Below, piece by piece: positions 51,310-64,000 of a stretch of DNA of 64,000 bases. The notes beneath the pieces were generated by a model. The model was not told the origin of the DNA. It was given only the letters and a program-made list of their open reading frames with translations, and ran no database searches. The stretch spans positions 5,865,501 through 5,929,500 of the forward strand of contig JAFCIZ010000001.1 of assembly GCA_017871115.1 (NCBI GenBank). Direction: 5' to 3'. Each line of letters opens with the position of its first letter. Within the stretch, counting starts at the first letter, position 1. This DNA comes from Cunninghamella blakesleeana. Its lineage: Eukaryota > Mucoromycota > Mucoromycetes > Mucorales > Cunninghamellaceae. The position numbers and the translations under genes were made by a program.

Positions 51310-53645
51310 ATGCATTTTACAGATGAAGAAACTGTTGCCTTAAAAAATTATCTTGGTGATTTAGTTGGTTCCGAGTAAGTATTTATTTTTTTTATTTATT
51401 TTTATTCCATGCAATTGTATTTTATTCCATAATACATATTTATTTACATTTCTATTTTAAAAATAACGCGTATTAATCAATAATAATATATTCTTTTTAA
51501 CAGATCAGATGCCGATCCTCAAGTATTAGCCGATTTTATGTATGCTTTATTACAATCGGATGATTCTAGAGAAGATTTATTAAATCGATGTATAAATGAA
51601 TTATCTGTTTTCTTGGAAGAAAGTAAGTTTATCATAAATAGTACATTTATATTTCAATAACTCTCCTAGGTTGTTTATATTAACATTTATATATTAGAAA
51701 CGGAAGAAATAGTCCAACGAGCTTTTAAAGCGATTGATAATAAATCATATATGCCTGGTAATAATGATCAACAATTAAATCAAACGGATAATAATAACAA
51801 TAATAATACAAATGGTACACCAACAACGACTTCCGACAATGTAGATAATACAGAGCATAGCAGTACGATTGAAACAGCAAACAATGGTAGAGAAGAAGAA
51901 GACGACGATGATGAAGACGATGATACAAACTTTAAACGAAGAAACATCAATAAATCAGAAACAGCATCAGCTACTACTTCCACACACAAGCGTCCATTAT
52001 CTTCTGAGGATAATGTTGACCATCGTTCTAATAAACAAATACGAACAGATACTTCCACACCTGAATCGACACAACCTTCAATTATTGGAAGATTAGGAAC
52101 TCGTCGACCTAGAAATAGATGCTTTGATTATGATGGTAATATAAATATATATTAATATACATTTGCAAAAAAAAAAAAAAAAAAAAGGAGCATAATTTAA
52201 TATTAACCCTATCCACATATTTTTATTTTATTTTATTATGTTCAATTTAGAAAAAGGATATTGTATGCGTGGTGATTTTTGCCCTTATGAGCATGGAGAC
52301 AACCCTATTATTATGGAATCAAATGCAGATGGAAACTTAGCAGTACAAGAACATCAAAAGGACACAATCAGCCATAACACTATGCAAGGCCATCGTGGCG
52401 GAGGACCTATACGTGCCAGAGGAGGAGGAGGACGTGGAGGTATGGGCAGTAATCGTAACCATCGTGAGCAATTACCTTATACAAGTCGATATACGTCTTA
52501 CAGTACCAAGATCGTAGTAGAAAATATACCTTCGGAACATTGTAACATTGATGCCGTCACTGATTATTTTGGGAAATTTGGCAAGCTTACCAACTTGACG
52601 GTTCAACCCGATCATTCTCGGGCCTTTATACAATACACAACTCATCAAGAAGCTTTAGCGGCCTATCAATCACCTGCAGTTATATTTAACAATCGATTTG
52701 TAAAAGTGTATTGGCAAAAAGTAGATGAAGAAGAAGAAAAAAGGGATTATTTAGAGCAACTACGTTTAGCAGCACAACCTGATCCAGAATTAGTAAAAGC
52801 TAGAGCCGCTCAATTAGCTAAAGAAAAGGAAGAAAAACAGAAAAAGCATCAAGAGCATTTAAAGAAAATATTAGAATTACAAAAACAAAAACAACAATTA
52901 ATGGAACGTCAAATTGAAGAACAAAAAAAATTAATGCAAAGATTACAACATGCTCCTCCTGGTAGTAAAGAACGTGAAGAAATCATGACAGCTATGTCCA
53001 ATTTATCTGCTATTATTAAAGCCAATCAAGCATCATCAGCAACAACAACAACGGTAACGCCACCACCATCCTCCTCATCATTATCTACAGATACAAAAGA
53101 AACAGCCACCACTATTACAGAAAATCAACCTCCAGCTACACAATCTAACGAAGGCACTAGCAATAGTAGTAGTAGTAGTAGTAGTATCAGTAATCCACCT
53201 TTCCCTAAAGATCAAGAAGATAATAATAAGCCTTTAACAGTAGATGAAAAGAAAGCGGAAATGGAAAGATTGAAAGCAAAATTAGCTAGTTTGGAAGCTG
53301 TAAGTTTAATTTTATTTTATTTTAAATATATATATAAGGGAAAGACAGGGAAAGGGGAAAGGGGAAAAGTTAATTAACATTTATTTATTTATTTATTTAT
53401 TTTTTTAAAAAAAAAAAAAGGCAAAACTTTCAAGCCAACGTGGTGGATATAGAGGTCGCGGAGGAATGTACACATGGTCAACTCGTGGTGGAAGATCATA
53501 TTCGCTTGACAATAGAAAAAAGCCTATTTCTGAGTCTTTGGAAAATGAAGCAGAAAAAAAGAATGAACATGGAGAACAAGAAGAAGAAAAGAAAAATGAT
53601 AACAATAATAACAATCCAACTTTGGTAGAATCAACTGATAACTAA
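51310..53645 (+). CDS. RBM26/RBM27-type RNA-binding protein
   Basis: Relatives (human RBM26/27, S. pombe Rmn1) link nuclear RNA to exosome-mediated decay. Five exons: 51310-51374, 51504-51622, 51698-52135, 52251-53299 and 53421-53645 (631 aa). The N-terminus is a PWI-like helical domain (YLGDLVGSESDADPQVLADF). A CCCH zinc finger spans about residues 203-221, with C-x8-C-x5-C-x3-H spacing across an exon junction (RCFDYDEKGYCMRGDFCPYE). An RGG-rich linker follows, then an RRM (TKIVVENIPSEHCNIDAVTD; FGKFGKLTNLTV; SRAFIQYTT). A long charged coiled coil and a second RG/GY-rich patch near the C-terminus (QRGGYRGRGG) end the protein. The order matches the RBM26 family. Confidence 0.92.
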
Positions 53646-54215
53646 CTTGGGTCATGTAGAATAGTATATCAACTTGATCTATTTTTTTTTTTTTTTTTTT
53701 TTTTCGTAGCATTATATGTGTTTTTATTTTAAATATACTTTATTTTTTTATTTTTTATTATTGTTATTATTATTATGGGAAAATAAATAAATAATAATTT
53801 AAATAATACGTAGGTAATATTTCTTATTTAATTTAATAAAACAATGATATAATAAAGCATATATTGTTTCAATTTTTAATAATATAAAAAAGGTTTTTTA
53901 TTTAATCATTTGTCAAATCCTCACGTGGTTAGATTAATATATTAATTTTTGATAAAATAATAGATCCAATTCTATTTCTCTCTCTGTTTCTTGAATCTTT
54001 TTATAGAAATAGATTTTTAAGTTATAGTAGTACATCATTAATTTTATAGAAAAAAAATCCAGGCAATTAATAAATAGAAACCAGCTAAAATTGACAGTAA
54101 ATATGAACATCATTTTTATATGATCGTCTATTCAAGTAACATTTATTTAACAATAGGGTAATAAAATTAATAAGGTGTTTTTTTTTTTTTTTGTTATTAT
54201 AAAACCCTAACTCTC

Positions 54216-54252
<37 letters not shown>

Positions 54253-55623
54253 GGTATAAATCAGGAGACAATAGTAAACACAAATATAAAAGAAAAAGAA
54301 AAAAAAAAACGTGGTTTTAAGGGATAGATGAGGAGAAAGGGGAATAAACCACTACTAAGGTCAGGATATATAATAATCTCACTCTCTCTTATATTTATCA
54401 TCTGGTCATTTTTCATGACGTTATTGTATTCTTACTACTATTCTTATTATTAGGAATATGACCTGGATTCTAGATTTTTATTTTTATTTTTTTTAAAAAA
54501 AAAAGAACAAACCAATGAAGTTATTAAAAAAAAGAAGAAAAATGAAAACAAGATAAAGTTTATTATTCCTAAATGTATAGCTCCTTATTTTTGATTTAAA
54601 CTTTTTAGGATGGTCAAACGTGGTAAATAAGATATAAAAGACGAATAGACCCGATGGACCCCATTTTTATTATTATTATTAAAATCAACTTTTTTAGACT
54701 TTCTAACAAATATATATATTTATATATATATATATATGTGCTTTTATAACGGGGCTCAGATTTTTTTTTTTTATGTCGATCAAAAAACCATTCATAACCT
54801 GTCGATCTTGTTTTTTTTTTTTTTTATCCGGGTTTCTTTTACTTTTATTGGTTTTTCTTAAGCCGCGTGCCACCTTCTACTCCTCTTTTTTTTTTTTTTT
54901 ATAAAAAAAAAAAAAGGTACGTATGTATTAGTTTTGTTTGTTTATTGATGATGAATATGAATATATGTATATATTCCCCATCTCTTCCTCCTCATTATTT
55001 GTTAAAAAGTATATTTTTTTATAATTAACAGGCATGACTATTATTATTTTTGTTATTGTTTATTATTATATAAAAAAAGACTAGAAAGATTTTTCGATGG
55101 ATTTTTTTTTTATATATATCAATGTATGTGTCCCTTATTAAAATGAGAGTACCATAGTTTTTGTTAACTAAAATCTCTAGTTATGCCCGATCAAAAATAT
55201 TTTTAATTTAATTTGTTATTCACCATTTATAGGTTTTTTTTTTATGTACTCCAATGATTTTTTCTCTCGAACCTTTTTTTTTTTTTTTATTAAAATAGCA
55301 ACGAATAATAAAAAACCATTAATTCTATTTTTCTTATTATTTTTTCTTATTATTCTTATTAGTGTATTTACCTGAATGTGAGAGAGAGAAAAAAAAAAAA
55401 ATTAATTAAACCAGATCTCTCCCTTCCTCGGAGTTAAAACTGTCAAAAAAGATTATACATATATGGGTATTCCAGAGTTCTATATTAAAAAAAGGAGAAA
55501 ATGAGATAGATATAATATATATATATATATATATATTCATCTTATTGCAAAGACATATTCAAGATGACCGCATTAAAATGATTTATCTATTATAATAATA
55601 AAGATGAAAACAATGTATGTACG

Positions 55624-55654
<31 letters not shown>

Positions 55655-56287
55655 TAACAATTATATAATATTTAGACAGAAAATGTATTTATTTTACTTT
55701 TATATATATATCATTATTGCCAAGAGAAATCCAATTTTATTATTTTTCATATTATTTAATGTTTTACAATAATAATAAATGGTTGGATGACCTTATTATG
55801 TTTAGACTTAATAAGATTAATATTAAGCTATCGAAAAATCCAGTATATTGGAATAATAATAAAAGTAGGTTTCCTTTTCTTTCACGTTTTCAAATAACCA
55901 GCACGTTTTGATTTCCTATTATACATGCAGGGCGAAACTTAGCATGGCCACGTTTTGCGTGGTGATTATTTTTAGGTATTCAGTATTATGGTTTATAAAA
56001 TAACAAATCAATGCGTTGTCTTGATTTATCCTTACGATATTAAGATATATATAAAATAAAAATAAACCCTTTCTTGATTGGATTACAATTTTTCAATGTG
56101 GAGTTTAAATTGTATTTTTCTTAAAAAAAAAACTATATAAGGAGAATCGATCTGTATTACTTTCCTTCTTTCTTTCTTTTTCATTACTTTTTTTATTTTT
56201 TTATAAAAACATATTACATTTTTTATATATTACTATTTTATATTTCTATTTTATTATTTTTTTATTTTATAAATACATATACATATT
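53646..56287. other. Long intergenic region without a recognisable gene
   Basis: 2.6 kb of A/T homopolymers and TA repeats (54710-54737, 55515-55537 and 55628-55656). A coding-like patch at about 55840-55995 has short open stretches and a small CCACG/CGTGG hairpin near 55950, but no consistent exon chain. The last 200 bp are T-rich, with TATATAAGGAG near 56134-56144, about 145 bp before the zinc-finger gene, suggesting its promoter. The large spacer suits a regulated transcription-factor gene. Confidence 0.5.
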
Positions 56288-56781
56288 ATGATGTCAAATT
56301 TATCTATAAAAGATGCTGCCGGTAGACAAATTAGCCTTTTAAATAATAGTAATAATACTCAACAAACCACTACTGTCACTGTAATAGCCGGAAAAAGAAA
56401 ATATCACTGTATAGAACCTGGCTGTAATAAAAGCTTCACTACAAGGTAAATCATTTCTATCCTTTATTGTTTCTATTATTAATAATAATTCTTTGTATCA
56501 TGATATTAATATTATTTCTTGGTTTTGTTAATTTTAGTGGGCATCTTGCTAGACACCATAGAATCCACACAGGAGAAAAAAACTTTCAATGTAGACATCC
56601 AGGCTGCCCTTCCCGCTTTTCTCGTCAAGATAATATGATGCAACATTATAGAACTCATTTATCACCTAAATCACGTAGACAACAACAACAACAACAACGA
56701 AAGAAGGTTACCAAACAATCATCCTCTCCTTCTTCTCCTTCTTCTGCTCAACCCAAATTACAATGTCAAACCAAATTATTA

Positions 56782-56812
<31 letters not shown>

Positions 56813-57366
56813 TTGAACCATTAAATAATAGCCATAATCATAATAATATGACTAGACCTCGTAGAGCTGTTACTTTACCATCCTCTTTTGAATCTTACAT
56901 TTTTGGTAATAAGCATGAACCAACCTCATCATCCTCTTCTTCTTATACAACCTCTCCTATTTCCATGAATGATACCCTTCACCATCATTATTTACCACCA
57001 TTAGTCCAACCATTATCTTTATCCATGAAACCTACACCAATGGAACCTGTTTCTTCTACTTCAATGATTTCCCCTACTCTTCAACATGATTCCCTTTTCC
57101 ATTCTCATCCTCAACGTAGACCACAACGTGCTCATTCTACTTCATCTACTTCTTCTTCTATCTCTTCTTTATCATCATCGTCCTCTTCTTCTTTTTTATC
57201 CCCACCTCTTCCTTCTTCTCCTTCTCTCCCTCTTCAACGTCAACAAATCATTTCAGAATTCACAAAACCAATGATTCATCTTCCTCCTCCTCAACTTCGT
57301 TACTTAGATACTCATGGAAATCATAAGCATTTTGATTTGGATAACTTTGTTTCTACTTTTTGCTAA
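56288..57366 (+). CDS. C2H2 zinc finger repressor, Nrg1-like
   Basis: A DNA-binding regulator. Nrg1/Nrg2 in yeasts repress glucose-controlled and filamentation genes. Two exons, 56288-56445 and 56538-57366 (328 aa). Splicing creates the FTTSGHLARHHRIHTGEK linker region, almost identical to yeast Nrg1. Finger 1 uses C41, C46, H59 and H63; finger 2 uses C71, C76, H89 and H93, ending FSRQDNMMQHYRTHL, again Nrg-like. Both have C-x4-C-x12-H-x3-H spacing. The rest is disordered: a Gln run, an Asn run and long Ser/Pro tracts. The binding site is expected to be CCCT-like from the family, which is inference. The ATG is doubled (MM). Confidence 0.9.
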
Positions 57367-58350
57367 ATATATTTGATACCACTGGATTATTTTCATTATT
57401 ATTATTATTATTACTATCATTATTATTTAAATGGGATGGTTTTTCTTACTTTCATTTACTGGGTTATCCTCCTCCTTCATCTTTCTTTTATTATTCTGGT
57501 TTTTTTTTTTTATTCATCCCCTCCTCCTCCCCTTCCAATCCTTATTTTTATATGTAATTAACAACTTTTTTTATTTGTTTCCGTAACGGCATCATCAAAC
57601 GAAAAAAGGAAACAAACATGATATATACAACTGATTATGACCATATTATTACTATTACAATTATTATTATTATTATTATTATTACATTTATATACATACA
57701 TTTATTTTTATATACATTTTTATAGATTTTTTTTATTGTACTTTTTTTTTTTATTATTATCATTATTATTATTTGCTTTTGGTTATTTTATTTTGATTAT
57801 TTTGTAACTTTTATTATTATTTATTAGTATATATTATTTATATATCATTTTATTATTATTATTATATACCTTTTTTTAGAAGAAATCTCCACACAGTGTA
57901 ATTATATTACCTCCCTTTTTTTTGTATGCTTTTTTTTTTCTTTGTTTTTTTTTTTTTTATCATACCTGTTTTTTTTATGTTTATGAATAAAATAAAATAA
58001 AAAAAAACCTACAAGTTGAAAAAAAACTATTCTCCTGTTCATTTTTTTTTTTTAAAAGGGGTTTATTGACAAAGAATCTTGTTTTTTAAAGATGATATCA
58101 TTTTTTTTTTGAGATTTGAATACTGATAATTATCACTCCTTTATTTAATTTAACATTCTTTGGCTTCCAAACTCTTTTATTTTATTTCCCAATTAATACC
58201 CAAGGGATGTTACTTTGTCATTAAAGCTCCTCCCCCTTTCCGTACTTTATATCCTTTTTTTGTATTATCAAATAAATAATTGAATCAAACAACAATAAAA
58301 AAAAAAAAAATAGAAAAGGGATATAAAAATGTGTATGTGTGAGAATATCA

Positions 58351-58384
<34 letters not shown>

Positions 58385-58492
58385 GGAGGATCATTGAATT
58401 TTATTATTATTTACATCGTCAAAATGGTGATTTACAAATAAGGGTCATCACCAAAAGTTATTATTATTATTTTTTACACAAGTAGAGATCTT
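57367..58492. other. Convergent intergenic region, T-rich
   Basis: The 3' flank of the Nrg1-like gene and of GYP1. It contains ATT and ATTATT repeats (57394-57430, 57655-57690 and 57751-57775) and a run of about 30 A at 58354-58383. Open frames here are continuations of CT/TTA repeats. No gene was seen. Confidence 0.6.
58354..58383. repeat. Poly-A tract
   Basis: About 30 uninterrupted A residues between convergent genes. Confidence 0.9.
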
Positions 58493-61400
58493 TTATTTAT
58501 TTTTTAAATGATTAGGAGCATTGTGAAATAAAGTTTTCCACATATAAGCTTCTGATAATAATAATTCAATATCTTTTTCTTGCCAACCACTTGTTGGTAA
58601 TTGTTGTAAAAATATCATGATTTCCTATAATAAATAAAAAAAGACGGTTGATTCATGCGATCAGTATTTATATATATATATATTTGTATATATATAAATA
58701 ACTTTTTAATGCCCGATGCTCTTTATTATTATGTTCCCTTTTCCTTTTTTATTATTATTATATATACACAAGTTGTATTTTTTTTTTTTTACCTGGAAAT
58801 CCATTTTTTGTAATTGGGGTGACCATTTCACTAAAAATGCTGCACAAACATAAACGTGAAATTCAGAAAATCCTTCTGATGATCCTTCTGCAAGATAAGT
58901 ATCCCACATACGTATTGTATTTTTTAATGGCAATTCACGCATTAATAAACAGTTCATCCATCTAAATGCAAATTGTATAAATTCTACTCCTTCTTGCTGT
59001 AAATGATTGGCTAATTGGGCTAAATAAAAATAAAATAATAAAAATACATATAAATATACAATCAAATAGCATTTTATTATTCTTTTTTCATAAAATGCGT
59101 ACTTCATATATATGTTTATTACCATCAATTCTTGACACTAAATCTTTTAAGGTTACAATTTGTCTTTGAATTCCCGGCTGAGCAAAAGTATAATTATCCT
59201 TTTTAAAATAACAATAATAATAGTATTACTATTAATATCATCCTTATTAACTTTATTATGATATATATAATAATAATACCTGAATACCATCTAATAATTT
59301 TGAAAGGCACCAAAAACTATCAGCTTCAATAACATCTAATATTTCTTGATTTAAACTATTGACATCATAATTTTCTGGATCACTATCTAATTGATATATA
59401 TATATCATATATATATATATATATATTAAAAAAAAAAAACGAGTAAGAATGAGTATATATTATTTCTATAAATGTATATCCGCTATTATCCTTTTTTAGT
59501 TGATGGCTTGATTACCGATATATGCCGACAAAAAGACTTCAAAAATAGGAGTGACGAGATCATTAATTCCTTGAACATAGCCACTTGCAGGGTGTCTTAT
59601 TGCCCATTGATATAAGATCCTTTCCAAGCACTATCATCACAAAAATAAAATAAAAATAAATAAAACAATGAAGTTTAGCCTCATGTAATATAATTAGCAC
59701 GCTCTTGTACTCTATTTTTTTTTTAGACATATTCTTTTTTACCCCTTGCGTAGTAGTAGATTGATATAAAGGAACACCAGGATTAGTTCGTAATATATCA
59801 ATATGAATCTAATGTACAAATATATATATATATATATATATATACGTTTATTTTTAGTATACATTATATATGGAAATACTTTTTTTAAAAAAATAAAATA
59901 AAAAAATATTACCTGATGATATAAAGATTGATCTAAACCTGAGTTTCCTCTAGAATAAGAAGCTTTAACACTATCAGAGTACTCTTTACGCTTTCTAGCT
60001 AATGTTTCTTCACGTCTTTCTGAATTACAAGGTAAATAGCCCTAAAATAGTGATTTTAATAATTGAGTTTATATGTAACCAAAGAAAAATATATATATTT
60101 TTATTGTTGTTAATATCACTCCCAATATATATATATATCAAAAAAAAAAAAAAAAAAAAGAAGGGAAAGTGTACTTACTAATAATAATTGCCATGCCATC
60201 AATCTAAATTGCATTGGAATGCCACTCCAGCATATGCTTCGAAGTGATACTGTAATAAAAACGATATATGTATAAAAGGAGGGAATAAAAATTAATAATA
60301 TTTAAAAATCAATCTTTTTTATATTTGCTCTCCTTTATATTACTGTATGTATGTACTTTATTTGTTTGTTTTTATTTTGTCGTTGTTTATAGTTATTATT
60401 TATATTATCTTTACCAAGATCAACGTTTGCACTAGTCAATATTTCTTTAAATTTTTTAGATTTTCCAGGATCAGTCATTCGTTCAGGTTCAATATGCCAT
60501 AGTGTATGAGTTGGATCTAATAAATAAATATATATAAAGAAAGAAAGTTGTACAAAAAAAATGATAAATATTATTGTTGTTATTATTATTATCACTGTTT
60601 TTATATTAATTATATGTACCTTGTAATACATCTTTAATATTATATACAACACCTTTAGCATTTTTAGATACAGTTGATTTCTGTTGCTGCTGCTGTTGCT
60701 GTAATATATTAGATGGATCAGGAAATTTTGATATGCTAGTATCATGATTATTAGAATTGGTAATGTTATTATTATTTTCTGTTGATAGTTTATCTTTATT
60801 GGTTACAGTTGAGGTATAATTTTGTTTATTTATTTGTGGTAAAGTCGAATTATCGATTATATTGTTATTTTTATCCTTTGAAACAGAATTGGTTGTCGTT
60901 GTAGCTGTAGTATTCATAGGTGATGGATTGTTGTTGCTATTAATATTATTATTATTATTATTACTGTTATTATTGCTATTATTATCTTTTTTATTAATAG
61001 GTTCTTTATCCGTAGCAGTATTAGTGGTTGGGGTTATAGTCGTAACACGAGAGTTATCTTCCATAGAATCATTCCATTCATCATTGGTATCTTCTAAAAA
61101 GGCATTGAAGGATTTTTTTGTTGAAGAAACCGTATGTTTATGTTGTGTTGGCTTTTTATTTGAAGATAAAGTGGCGTTATTATTTTTATTGTTTGATATT
61201 AAAGCTGAAAATGATGAGGACTTTCCTGAAGGATAATGAGATGGTAGTAATGGTGGCGGTGTCGAACCATCGGTCGATAAGTTATGACGTGCAGTAACAA
61301 GGCTGGTATAGTTGTAACGTGCACCAATAACAATTGGTTCTTGATTTATTGTCTCATTATCTGTTTGCCCTGAAGATGAGCGAGGGTTGCTAGGAACAAT

Positions 61401-61877
61401 ACGTACACTAAAGAATATTAATATTTATTTATTTTTTTTGTAATAATTCACCTTTGTATATCAATATATTTATGCATCTCTGTTTCTTTATTATTATTAT
61501 TATTATTATTATTATAGTCAGTCATCCAAAGAAAAAAAACCTTTTATTTTAGTATGCATATATATATATGTGTATATATATTTATACCTTCCAGGGAATT
61601 TAAGTCCATTTCTTTTCCAAAAAGACCTATAAACCAAACAAAAGTAAATATTAGTTGATTCATATTTATTTCCTTCGTCAATAAAAAATAATATAAAGAT
61701 AACAAAATACTATCAGTACTTACTTTCGTGTCGCATCTTTTTAGAAAAAAAAAAAGTCAAAGGAATAAAAAAAATAGAAAAGTATTAAAAGTGTATATTA
61801 ATAAAAATTATACAAAAAAATAAATAAAAAAAGTTGGCTATTATAAATGGAGAGCTTGTTAACTTACTGTCAGTCAT
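58493..61877 (-). CDS. GYP1: Rab GTPase-activating protein, TBC domain (Gyp1/TBC1D22)
   Basis: Gyp1 turns off Golgi Rab GTPases. Thirteen exons: 61868-61877, 61724-61736, 61588-61626, 60620-61407, 60415-60516, 60179-60249, 59913-60041, 59743-59808, 59516-59630, 59280-59386, 59123-59198, 58793-59019 and 58493-58624 (624 aa). After a 290-residue Asn/Thr/Gln-rich N-terminus comes the TBC domain. The arginine finger is R391 in IHIDILRTNP and the glutamine finger is Q426 in SGYVQGINDLVTP, both intact. EADSFWCLSKLLDGIQ, DNYTFAQPGIQ, FAFRWMNCLLMRELPL and MWDTYLAEG match TBC1D22 closely. The first two exons are only 10 and 13 nt. They were chosen because they alone supply an ATG in phase, and they are the weakest part. 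Confidence 0.93.
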
Positions 61878-62286
61878 TGTACACAAATAAAAATAAAATA
61901 AATTATATAAAGCTATTTTTTAAAATGAAAGAAGCAAAAGAAAAAAATAAATTCGGGGAAAGCTAAAAAATAAATTTTCTGGGCTTAAATAAAATTAGGT
62001 ATGTATGCATAGTTGTAATATATAAATATGATTATATTATATTATATTAATAAATTACTAAAACATCAAAATTAACTATTCGAATTTTTTTTATATTTAT
62101 ATAAACCTATTTGGTAATATATGATATGATATAATATAGATATAGATATATAGTTATAGATAAAAAAAAATATTTTTTTATTTACAAAGGATATCAATAT
62201 ATATTTAATTATTATATGCTTGATTATGGTGATTACAATTTTTTACTATTGCTTATGGTTATATATAATTATAATAATAGTAATTC
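61878..62286. other. Intergenic, promoter of GYP1
   Basis: About 410 bp between the GYP1 start and the end of the gamma-tubulin complex gene. AT-rich, with TA and GATATAG repeats (62125-62155). An extra 3' exon of the tubulin-complex gene could lie at its right edge, but none was convincing. Confidence 0.4.
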
Positions 62287-63975
62287 TTATTTACTAGTAC
62301 AAAAGAAAGAGTTATAGTCTAATCTTGCTACCAAACATAAAAATTGAACAGATTCAGTTGCTGAAAAATAATTTAGTGCATCAATCAATAACTTCATATG
62401 ATAAGCAAATCCTTCTTCCATTTTTGTTAATGATTTTTGTACTGATTCAAAGTTGGAATAACTTGATTTAGAATCGGTTCCTACTTTTGGCATTTTAAAT
62501 AATCCTGATCGCTGATCTTCTAGCGAATGTAATATTTGGCTAAATTTTTCTGTATGAGATGTGAATTTTATACATGAACTCATTAATTTGTTATAAATCT
62601 AATATATATAAATATAAGCAATACATAGAAAATGAAATAAAAATAGATTAAAGAGATGGTTTACATTTTGTTACATTTTTTTTTCCATTATATTTTCTTT
62701 TTTATCTTTTACTTACCCTTAATAGCTTTGAGTTAGTGAGCATACATTCTTTCAAACAAGTATCTAAAAAGTCAGAATGATATTGTAAAACTTCGTCAAC
62801 AGTGGATGCCTAAATAAAATGAAAAGGAAAAACAAATCAGTGATAAAAGAAAAAATAACAATACAAGTATAGTATATATAATTACTTTAGTAAGATTTGC
62901 TTCCAAATGTCTCCAGTTTGGTTCCAAAACTTCATTCGTAACATAATAAGTAAACTGTTGAACAAAAGCAAGCATTTGATTTCGAAGTGTAAATATACGA
63001 AACTTCCATCGTTCAATTTCCGGAGAGCCAGATGACATTCGCCATGACATGCCTTTTTGGTCCATCCATGCTTTACATAATAAATCTTCAACATGCTTTA
63101 AATAAAGAAGATGACGAAATAATAATTGATATTTTGTAAGTGCTTTACGAGATATCACTAAAGATAAAGGAAAGGTAACCAAGTAATCTAAAGTCAATGC
63201 GTCGTAACCTTTAAAATGAATTAATATATATAAGATTAAAATAAGTTCATCATAGATTTAGAGTGTTACTAGATTATTATTTTTTAATATGTATATATAA
63301 ATAATCCTTTTTTATTTTTACCATTTAATACTTCTTTACTAGTAGAATTTGATCCTTTATTAGGTGTGCTAGAGTTAAGTATCATGCTACCAGATAAACT
63401 TTGAGACCTTTCTAGTAAATAAAAGGAGTTTGAGAGGCTCTTTTGTCCATCTTGTAATAAACCACTAGTGCTCATTTCCAATGGCGATCCTAAAGGCAAC
63501 TGTGACGTTTCCATTCCAGCAACATTAATAATACGTAATAATTGATCAATCAGTTTTAATGGACTCATGGCGACAACAACTTCTTCTTTAAATGGATCAT
63601 AGGCTGCTACTGAAGAAGAATTCCGTAAGACAATATCTAGTAATGATTGTAATCGAGTTAAAGGGATCTCTTGAGCTGGTTTTCTAAGCTCATCTTTTGC
63701 CAAATCTAAAAATGACGTTAAAAAGTCGGCTTGATCAAGAAAGAAGTAATGTTTTAAGGATCTATTTTAATAAGAAATTAAAAAAAAAAAATTAAATAGT
63801 AAGAATAATTAATTGAACATTGATTTTAATTCTGTTTTTAGTATTACTATAGTATTTGTGTTAAATCATTTTTAACTATTACCGTAATCTAGCTGTTAAT
63901 TGTTGCTCATTTAAAAGCAAATGTAATAATGTTTGATTTGCATATTTATAGGCTATTTCAAGATTTTTTATGAAG
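62287..63975 (-). CDS. SPC97: Gamma-tubulin complex protein 2 (partial, C-terminal part)
   Basis: This GCP2-family protein is a core subunit of the gamma-tubulin small complex that nucleates microtubules at spindle pole bodies. The visible exons are 63883-63975, 63322-63761, 62886-63208, 62717-62809 and 62287-62598; the gene continues beyond the window. FLDQADFLTSFLDLAKDELR, VTFPLSLVISRKALTKYQ, LLFRHLLYLKHVEDLLCKAW and YVTNEVLEPNWRHLEANL are the classic GCP core. STVDEVLQYHSDFLDTCLKE and LMSSCIKFTSHTEKFSQ match human GCP2 better than GCP3. The stop at 62287 gives a short C-terminus (RLDYNSFFCTSK). A GTAAAT just before it might instead be a donor to a further exon. Confidence 0.92.
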
Positions 63976-64000
63976 CTAAAATAGAAAAATAAAAATAAAG

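Noticed and set aside
51780..52058. Minus-strand 92-aa frame with a serine run
   Set aside because: It is antisense to the acidic linker of the RBM26-like gene, which has clear domain support on the plus strand.
55717..55995. Open stretches with exon-like composition upstream of the zinc-finger gene
   Set aside because: No combination of GT-AG sites gives a continuous chain with a credible start, and the sequence matches no family I know.
57086..57561. Leu/Tyr-rich frames beside the Nrg1-like gene
   Set aside because: They are other-frame readings of Ser/Pro-coding CT repeats and of ATT repeats in the 3' flank.
60862..61236. Plus-strand 124-aa hydrophobic frame
   Set aside because: It is antisense to the Asn/Thr-rich N-terminus of GYP1; the apparent membrane helix comes from TTA/TTG complements of Asn and Gln codons.

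Overview
The window is a nuclear segment from a very AT-rich, intron-dense fungus. Genes are compact and mostly multi-exon. Introns are short (mostly 50-170 bp, GT-AG) and intergenic DNA is full of A/T homopolymers and AT, AAT and GA microsatellites. Fungal markers include a secreted GH13 amylase with a Kex2 site, Gep4, a Tsc10-type ketosphinganine reductase, an Lsb5-like VHS/GAT protein, an Nrg1-like repressor and a Gyp1 RabGAP. High intron density (16 exons in the beta-COP gene, about 22 in ISWI) and Asn/Gln-rich insertions fit an early-diverging fungus, most likely Mucoromycota. That placement is inference; no rRNA or mitochondrial marker is present.

Layout. 1-7.2 kb (+): the 3' end of a 2H-phosphoesterase-like gene, a secreted alpha-amylase and beta-COP (SEC26). 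8.8-14.3 kb (-): a polyQ protein and a coiled-coil low-complexity protein, with a possible 37-aa microprotein gene (+) between them. 15.3-22.5 kb (-): a VHS/GAT endosomal adaptor, a PH-domain protein and a zinc-finger protein with a helical C-terminal half. 22.7-25.2 kb (+): proteasome lid subunit Rpn3, divergent from the zinc-finger gene. 25.6-28.2 kb (-): a kelch protein. 28.2-30.4 kb: mostly non-coding, with a candidate 29-aa ORF behind a TATA box and a small inverted repeat. 30.4-33.6 kb (-): a GNAT acetyltransferase and 3-ketodihydrosphingosine reductase.

33.7-39.3 kb: a complete Ty3/Gypsy LTR retrotransposon with LTRs that look identical and a 4-bp target duplication. It has landed in what was a roughly 150-bp promoter between the reductase (-) and the mitochondrial phosphatidylglycerophosphate phosphatase GEP4 (+). 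39.3-45.4 kb (+): GEP4, a nucleotide-sugar 4,6-dehydratase and a Rab5-type GTPase. 45.7-51.0 kb (-): an ISWI remodeller, divergent from an RBM26/27-type RNA-binding protein (51.3-53.6 kb, +). 56.3-57.4 kb (+): an Nrg1-like C2H2 repressor. 58.5-61.9 kb (-): Gyp1 RabGAP. 62.3-64 kb (-): gamma-tubulin complex protein 2, cut by the window edge.

The genes are unrelated housekeeping functions, not a cluster. Trafficking is well represented (beta-COP, VHS/GAT adaptor, Rab5, Gyp1). Exon structures were built by hand from splice signals, reading frame and remembered family conservation, and none was checked against RNA. The most interesting points are the fresh retrotransposon in a shared promoter, a GEP4 intron with no usable GT-AG boundaries, two candidate microproteins, and several extremely small exons.
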